Shown: positions 61,401 to 64,000 of the stretch, one piece after another | Numbering within the stretch: the stretch's first letter is position 1 | Layout: every line of letters starts with the position of its first letter | Assembly: GCF_021412625.1 (NCBI RefSeq) | Contig: NZ_JAKCFI010000005.1 | Coordinates: 62,001-126,000, forward strand | Direction: 5' to 3' | DNA: 64,000 nucleotides | DNA from: Myxococcus stipitatus | GTDB lineage: Bacteria; Myxococcota; Myxococcia; Myxococcales; Myxococcaceae | The notes under the pieces: model-generated | The model's database searches: none | What the model saw: the letters and a program-made list of their open reading frames with translations, nothing else | What the model was told of the DNA's origin: nothing | Translations under genes and position numbers: made by a program

Positions 61401-64000
61401 GAGGTCGTTCCCCGACACCGCCATGTCGACCGGCTCCTCGACCCCAGTCACCCTGTCCGTCTCGAAGGCCGTCGGACTCCGGGCATCTCCCAGATCCACC
61501 GCGAAGAGCCACCCGTCACGGGCGGCGAACACACGTCGGCCCTGAGCCACGAACACATTCCCCACGTCCGCGAGCACCGCGCTCTGGGCCAGCGTGAACG
61601 TGAAGGCGTCCTGACGCGTGTATCGCTGGGCCACCACGCCCGGCGTCACCACGCTCAGCGACACGCGACCAATCACTCCGTCCGGCACCTCGGCACGCAG
61701 TGCACCGGTGTCGTCCTGGGTGACACTCCGCGCCGGCACGTCACCGAAGTAGACCTCGGACCCGGGGAAGAGCCCCTCGCCGGTGAGCGTCACGACCTGA
61801 CGGCTCCCGAACGGCGCGTGGGCGGGCTGCACCGTGGCAAGCGCCGGAGGCGTCAGATACCGATAGGCGCCCAGACGCAGACCCGACAATCCACTCGGGT
61901 TGATGACCTCGACCGCCGCGGCGCCGGGACTGCCCTCCGGCACCACGACCCGGACCGTACGACCGTCCAGGGAGACCGACTGCTTCAGCGCCAGCTTCCC
62001 GCCGATGAGCACCGTGCAGTCCTGGAAGAAGCCCGAGCCGAGCACCTCCACCACGTCGCCACCGGCCGCCAGGCCATAGCCCGGGACGACCGAAACGACC
62101 TCCGGCCGCTCCTGCGACACATCCGCGCTCGTCTTGAACCGGACCCGCGCCTCCGTCTCCAGGGCCGCGCCACGCAGGTCCGCGAGCGCGGCGCCCACGC
62201 GCAGCTCGTACTCCGTCCCGAGCGACAAGGGCGCGGAGGGCGTCAACACCACGTGCCCCCCTTCCGTGTCCGCGCGGACCTGCCGCCCCACGGGGACGGC
62301 CTCGCCGTCCGACCGGCGAACCAGCGTCACCGCCCCCGCCGTCGCGGCATCGGGCAACGCGCTCAGCAGCACCTTCGCGACCGCGCCCGGGGGCACCACG
62401 TCGCCCTCGGCGGGCTCCGTCCCACGAATCTCCAGGGTGTCCAGCGCCACGGAGGCCAGCGCTCCCGCGAGCGAAAGCTGGCGGTCGTCCGGATCGCTCA
62501 GGGGCAGCTCGACCGGGGTCCCCTGCCCGTCCAGGAACAGCGTCCCCACCAGCAGGTAGTGGCCCATGAAGGCCATCGCACGGGCATCGCCCACGACGGA
62601 TGCACGACCGATGCGCGACGGCGGCTCACCCACGGGGACGCGGAAGCGCTGAAGCTTCCCGCCACCCGCGGCCACATAGGCCACGCCCGCGGCGACACGC
62701 GTCTGCTCCGCCGAGGCCCAGCCGCCCAGCAGCGCATCCACCACGAGCGTCCCGGCGGGAGCCGGGCTCGCGGGGACCGTCAGGTCATAGATGGCCACCT
62801 GCTTCGCTCGTCCCAACGACAGGAAGGCTCGGCTCCCCTCCGCGGTGATGTGGACCGCGGGAGCCACCAGCTCCGTCGATCCCAGCTCTGCCAGGTCGCC
62901 CGTGCGCGCATCGAGCACGAAGAAGCGAGCGGGGCTCTTGGCCGCACCCGACACGAGCAGCCGTGAGCCATGGAGCGCCAGTGCGCTCACGCCCCCTGGA
63001 ATGGCCCGCGCGCCCACGCGCAGCGGCCGGCGTGAAGTGTCCGACACGTCGAACACCTTGACGCCCTCGGAGTCGCCCACGAAGAGCAGCGGGCCTCCCA
63101 GGGCGATATCCGTGGCCGCACCCACGACGGAGAGCGCCTCGAGCACGTGCGCGTCCGCGACTGGCGCGACATCCACCCGCTGGACCCCCGCGAGACCCGC
63201 GGCGACGTACACCACCTCGCCCTGCTTCACCACCCGGCGGCTTCCCCCCTGCCCCGGGAAGGTCAACGTCTTGATCTGCGTGACGTGCGTGGGGTCACTG
63301 AGATTGGCGAGCAGCAGGCCGCCGCCAGGCGTCTGCCGGTTCGCCACGAGCAGGTTCCCATTGGCGTCGTGGATGTCCACCGTGGCGCCCAACGACGCGA
63401 ACGCCACGCCGTCCTCCACCACCACGTCCCGGATGGGCGGCGTATCCAGCCGGGCCACCGCGCCGGAGCCGTAGAGGAAGGAAGCCGCCAGCGTGTCCGG
63501 GGACGCGTCCATCGTCGCGGAGACATCGACGAGCCCCCCCGCGCCGACGTGCGGGGGCACGAGCACTTCCGCACGCTCGCTGCTCCGGACACGGACGTCG
63601 AAGGACTTCCCGCCGCCGAACATCACCTCGAGGCCCGGAGCGAATCCACGCCCGGTCAACGTCACCCAGACACCACCCTGCTGAGGCGCGCGATCAGGCG
63701 ACACGCTGACCAGCTTGAGCGGGTCCCGATAGACGAACCCTCCCAGCAAGCGCGCGGACAGGTGGCTCGGGTCGCGAACCTCGACCAGGGCGGCGCCTGA
63801 GAGCCGGATTCCATCTCGCATCGGAGCCGGGGGCACCACCACGGAGAGCGTTCGTCCATCCGCCCCCACCGCCAACACGTCGGCGGCCTGACCACCGACG
63901 AACACCTGGGTGCCCTCGCGGAAACCACTCCCGGTCAGCACCACGGGCGTCGCCAGGTCCGCGCGCCCCGACGACGGCGTCACCGCCGCGAGGCGCGGCT
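49428..64000 (-). CDS. Giant modular exported protein (giant A), 5' end outside window
   Basis: At least 4,857 codons; the frame is open at the right edge, inside a TIG domain, and the GTG at 63983 is internal, not a start. Visible order by position: TIG pair (64000-63530), LVIVD-type propeller (63480-62430), SbsA-like Ig (62440-62110), TIG pair (to 61620), propeller (61570-60680), SbsA-like Ig, TIG, SbsA-like Ig (to 59550), Ig-like block, propeller, Ig-like block, propeller (56070-54340), Ig-like block (to 52650), then three glycine-rich units and a short tail ending QSQNLSLP. The same order occurs in giant B with an offset near 48.96 kb. No enzyme motif, membrane anchor or C-terminal sorting signal is seen in this part. 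A surface or secreted structural role is inferred. By homology its signal peptide should lie about 17 kb beyond the right edge. The last 3 kb have lower GC than the matching part of giant B. Confidence 0.92.
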   Translation of the reverse strand, partial: PRLAAVTPSSGRADLATPVVLTGSGFREGTQVFVGGQAADVLAVGADGRTLSVVVPPAPMRDGIRLSGAALVEVRDPSHLSARLLGGFVYRDPLKLVSVSPDRAPQQGGVWVTLTGRGFAPGLEVMFGGGKSFDVRVRSSERAEVLVPPHVGAGGLVDVSATMDASPDTLAASFLYGSGAVARLDTPPIRDVVVEDGVAFASLGATVDIHDANGNLLVANRQTPGGGLLLANLSDPTHVTQIKTLTFPGQGGSRRVVKQGEVVYVAAGLAGVQRVDVAPVADAHVLEALSVVGAATDIALGGPLLFVGDSEGVKVFDVSDTSRRPLRVGARAIPGGVSALALHGSRLLVSGAAKSPARFFVLDARTGDLAELGSTELVAPAVHITAEGSRAFLSLGRAKQVAIYDLTVPASPAPAGTLVVDALLGGWASAEQTRVAAGVAYVAAGGGKLQRFRVPVGEPPSRIGRASVVGDARAMAFMGHYLLVGTLFLDGQGTPVELPLSDPDDRQLSLAGALASVALDTLEIRGTEPAEGDVVPPGAVAKVLLSALPDAATAGAVTLVRRSDGEAVPVGRQVRADTEGGHVVLTPSAPLSLGTEYELRVGAALADLRGAALETEARVRFKTSADVSQERPEVVSVVPGYGLAAGGDVVEVLGSGFFQDCTVLIGGKLALKQSVSLDGRTVRVVVPEGSPGAAAVEVINPSGLSGLRLGAYRYLTPPALATVQPAHAPFGSRQVVTLTGEGLFPGSEVYFGDVPARSVTQDDTGALRAEVPDGVIGRVSLSVVTPGVVAQRYTRQDAFTFTLAQSAVLADVGNVFVAQGRRVFAARDGWLFAVDLGDARSPTAFETDRVTGVEEPVDMAVSGNDLFLAGSHGVARYDLSGCGPTPPQSSCVPVLVERVSLVSTGGMGLSAVAAGGTQAYVAVAGGSELALMAPVNGSYAVVGRAVLGSGVVRDLDVVDGALLVAVEDGAASRLEVRSAEDGGLRLLGETRGLGSPMAGMAREGSRVVVAAGRRLHLLDVTDIEAPPVLVATAADPSGGTSGALAMSGPWVLALSGTRVSLLDTTQGLVERTFAEGVGAGPGVAIVNGLAVVGAGNSLGMLGLPYPTVDTLSPVPGGRIAAEAGVAVSLPVLLPRSMTTSSVLELRDGAALVAGTRVPGALAFVPDAPLDPARLYTGRLVLAPMPEVVGGNVLGAWEFPLRGGGEDVPLRVDQVTPASGPVAGGVPLTLRGAGFAAGQRVYVGSNEASIVQVTDANELVVTLPRAALAGPAVVRVVSDSGLEARAAAPFLYVAPLEYVEVSPKTVDVAGGWVRITGSGFHRGLEVWFGTTLSLTRNWTPTSVEALVPQGGEGHLTLTLRQPASAPVEVAKAVYRGDVRKPVLQRVEPLDTSGNGAVPLASLFEMRFDEALSPASTANLRLLRHPSRVAEAGVTTLLADGRTLRFTPAAPLVSTTFYVLSAEGVSDVAGNVASTYERVFRTVDTVKPTLRLRRAGGPVVADGAVFSAGVPWSFQVEATDDSAGTVTTTLTVDGQPLTRTSAGIYSHAWPLESVNGPSELVATATDSSGNTSLPLVVVVSIVADTPPTVDITQPSGDVSLEEGGVQPIVVSALDNHQLQSVELHVDGLPVARLDNVANASATLSHALALPKVPGEALSVSRVVTAVATDTDGQVTTAAPRTVTVTRDVTAPVVAVRSPAAGATVVGGAEVLLQAVASDANGVSEVEFFVNGVSVGVAHHTPWSVSWKAPVVSEAEPRTVKAVARDARSNEAEATASFTVEPSTARPYVAISAPAANASLVEGRPFEVVVEATAPAGVASVRIRAGEDEVVVTQAPWRAVFTAPVLESGSRTLELEAEATDHANTKSWVARRTVSVVDDGQGAIAVSMSREPDGLVVLGGATVALSAQSSADATIVPSVQVAGAALPLTKRAQGAVEAVLPEGPEGAVVTARVSASAPGGASGVAEGTSALAVFAGGQVVRVEDAPEAMEPVALVARGDEVLVVRADGGGRGEVELRSRVSGARLAASPIVGTPVGVVFSGGSAVVAVRRAGAGVLERFSLPGLLVSPSPTSLTRAPVALDGGEDWLAVATDEGVEIRHASGARLSRLLLGAVKAVSVEGTRLFALSWSELVAVDVASPVDPRVVGRASVVGKAFATVAALADGGACAAGASVQCWAVDAQAMALTSRGETTLGAPATHAAAFGELLVLGTESGARVLDVRGAPMGAGVYPAVKGVVGLAPGALLGGLPRGLARLPVVRGPATPRLSVASIPASAGRGARLALTGTEVSDDALVLNGYSAELLVNGVVAQARDSRLPAYVDLPTSGDSATLEWVVRDLAGRQTRATRQVALPAAVGGPLLADMVAPAQVSEGAYFRVAVVPLDPARVASVEVTLEGAQPVTLTAPMLATELRAPLVGVNTELTLTAVAIDSSGNRGPALSREVIVLDGGSGQGPLVTLIREGEAPVREGSFVAVSAFVTPPSAGNSVRFFLDGQLVAEGAGSEVATTVRMPLGVGARQVVLTGVARDVNGLESLPFPLTIPVLDDIAAPELDLMVDPPGTVIAAGSELLARLTTEDSVDQASLEVWLSNVLVARGGVSLRFLVPEATPVGAPLEVRALARDAAGNEASMRETRMVVSPRAPMPVAEVALSGASRLARLGEYVYASSERGLWIGRLTGSTSSPALEQVATVPTPVAPVSLAVLGSHVALALGDAGLWLVDASTPSAPAVVGRVAGNYAGVAASGRFYAARTESSGSRVIESLDVGSPSSPIRKSVHVGGSGLLAGATVDGPIFGQDASTVGFPVVTQAGQALTRALDVDEALVRAVQVDGELVVVATDRSLHAWIRESNATLTHVSETPVPSGVRSIDVVSGVAYVVCEDGWLRVVDLREPSGPRIVSRTPFQASDVQVSAGLLLAAGPEGLRVMRLPVAAVVTTASAVPLPDIGVGLTPFRGGALAATMLSGVQRVEVIGGAEPTVTGQVLQGARVRQVEHVGRDVLFLDDMSLKVSAEAANGTLASPTSDSRASALAALGSVDRFSATLGRLWSVSSGMVRSLRWPNADGAVSLQLGVSALDVAGDEARALVALGSQGVAVVELAPSGQLLRSGTLPVAASTVAVDGRLAVAAGGSAFSVFSWAAGEAPMLEGTIPTAGPVQRVRLAGRLAIVSEGDSGVELWHLPEGAAAVRLAHLEAPGAADAVVAAGKLLVACGGQGVRAFALPSAVIPSARVYVPAGMASVEVGSDVVLSAVAGGVAVDDSELIVDGRPVVAIDETAPRARWTVPSSSVPGQRHELRVRVRAQGGTEAVSEPLFVDVKAASTEAPSVSLLSPVSNQQLRSGAVLAMSARRTGGLSPVTVTATLGTNYLGHLQMDPLDPTLFKGLVRLPVVEVAENLPMNVILTDGAGRVAEASATVRLLADTQAPASPAGLPSELRVSPYVNMLHLSTTDDGQVTLRLAQDGVVVASSVESGGSVVLDHALLLPDSKLGQEVTLTVTAEDAAGHTASTQKVYVVKPDGSAPVVSFAAGQPPASGIAGTTVTVRAVGSDVDGDLSSLRLYADGVEIGAREGTQVVASYLLPPKAVKNSIVFRVVAEDARGRTSEALHTLSILDNMSPALSISMTPDPAIQGETVRICVQAKDDVGIQSLVATIDGAAMTGSESCGVACVQKCADTAVGTSAVGVTVFASAEDDSGVSVERTQSFVVNPNQPPSVTLVSGSTAVVGVATDFVGTTTDERGPLTWAEFRVNGALLGTRITSPASGAVLRQRYSPTTTGAITVCLLAQDRMGLTNQSCKSVSVVEPQQPAEVTEVIAADDFRFENQDIVVRGTQTLRIDGAHTFRSLYVVDSATLTHSLQGVSGRNVMDLTITNEVRVGSSAKIDVSGRGYLGGYQGQNMQQAGRTVGNDTSLRDESAGSYGGFGSRLDATQAFVSVYGDLLNPDELGSGGAGKANPTVPTEGTPGGSGGGLVRITAGSLALDGLIAANGQMGVYGGSGGGVLVRVGALTGTGRIQANGGVPQFSGNGGGGGRVAIYYDAASSTFDAARVTANGATYGGAGTVYLKATEGVFGQLIVNNADSSLSATRSAPTPVPSGRYDRFVVRDAADVRIEGDLLVDELQLIDGAASVSGLVRANNEGALTIGTRGTFATLEAPKATSVQIANDLALTGFEAPRLSLLKVVNPGGLTIDAPWPFASRIAVEVAGTEALLKVAGGAPVALSSLKVTGTKASVTTFEATLDELHVLELDVAGTVEVGSGALIDVSAAGYLGGFQKGNGATGRTLGNMESGITYAAGSHGGYGARNNMNGYEMEGDRVATYGDYANPHDFGSGGAGELASNGGVSPGGSGGGVLRLKAGSLKLDGKLAANGRSGYRSGAGGSLYVEAGAVTGAGSMEASCRGSAGDAASHCGGGRVAVYYDSVTSSFDWNKVTALGGYSGGAGTVFLKDINQSFGRLILSNSSQGGSSATRKATPVPGGVFERFEVRAFANVEVLGAVSTPVLVVEDGFVVFNESVTGPIASLNVRRLLGDGSSVTFKRPWSLPENIPVEVTGTDAVLRAAGGAPLKLSRLKVTGTRALVTTLDATLDDVHALELEVAGAVEVGVGASIDVSGLGYLGGYQKNNGAMGRTLGNTESGVTYGGGSHGGYGSRVNWNSAPMEGALVAPYGDYADPSDFGSGGAGELSGSGVASPGGAGGGVLRLKAGSLKLDGKLAANGLSGYRGGAGGSLYVEAGAVTGDGVMEAGAKQPNGTWAPYCGGGRIAVYFDSTQSSFDWAKVSAPGGRGGGAGTVFLKDVNQSYGDLVFDNAGNSRSNSLPTELFTVPGGIQTFLNFTVRGNASVTTPDFLDIRGTLTVSPDSRLQSQNLSLP
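49440..52610 (-). repeat. Glycine-rich C-terminal units of giant A (three)
   Basis: Equivalent codons at 50187, 51225 and 52359; periods 1038 and 1134 bp (346 and 378 residues). The motif order is as in giant B. The last unit runs to VFLKDVNQSYG and a short divergent tail, then stop. Confidence 0.9.

Noticed and set aside
57411..62966. Plus-strand open frame of over 1,800 codons opposite giant A
   Set aside because: Antisense shadow without recognisable domains or ribosome binding site.

Overview
The window looks like a piece of a myxobacterial chromosome (Myxococcales, for example Myxococcus, Corallococcus or Pyxidicoccus; the genus cannot be fixed from the sequence). The reasons are the high GC (sampled lines about 65-73%), exported proteins of extreme size built from Ig-like, TIG and beta-propeller modules, a Pro-Asp-Ala-Gly-rich linker, and a lipoprotein-type Rhs toxin. 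All five genes lie on the minus strand, so the reading order is right to left and they almost fill the window.

Right to left: (1) 64000-49428 is the last 4,857 or so codons of a giant modular surface or secreted protein, giant A, whose start lies outside the window. (2) 49227-34396 is a 4,943-residue lipoprotein with Ig-like repeats, a central region, an Rhs/YD-repeat shell and a C-terminal domain carrying a CAE...CxxC signature of the YwqJ-like deaminase type. (3) 34357-33671 is a small AT-richer gene just behind it, in the place of the cognate immunity gene. (4) 33484-32558 is a PpiC-type peptidyl-prolyl isomerase lipoprotein. (5) 32514 to beyond base 1 is giant B, with at least 10,838 codons, a signal peptide and no in-frame stop.

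Giants A and B are paralogues: the last 15 kb of B visible here aligns with all of A in the window at a nearly constant offset of about 48.96 kb. Both end in glycine-rich units of about 346-378 residues. B has at least four and A has three, and two neighbouring units of B share a perfect 223-bp stretch.

Inferred working model: ppiC and giant B form an operon in which the PPIase helps fold a huge Sec-exported, proline-rich beta protein at the cell surface. The Rhs lipoprotein and its immunity gene form a polymorphic toxin cassette between the two giants. The toxin tip and immunity gene have lower GC than their surroundings, as expected for swappable cassettes. No tRNA, rRNA, CRISPR array, insertion sequence or integrase was seen. 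Long open frames on the plus strand are antisense shadows of the GC-rich minus-strand genes.
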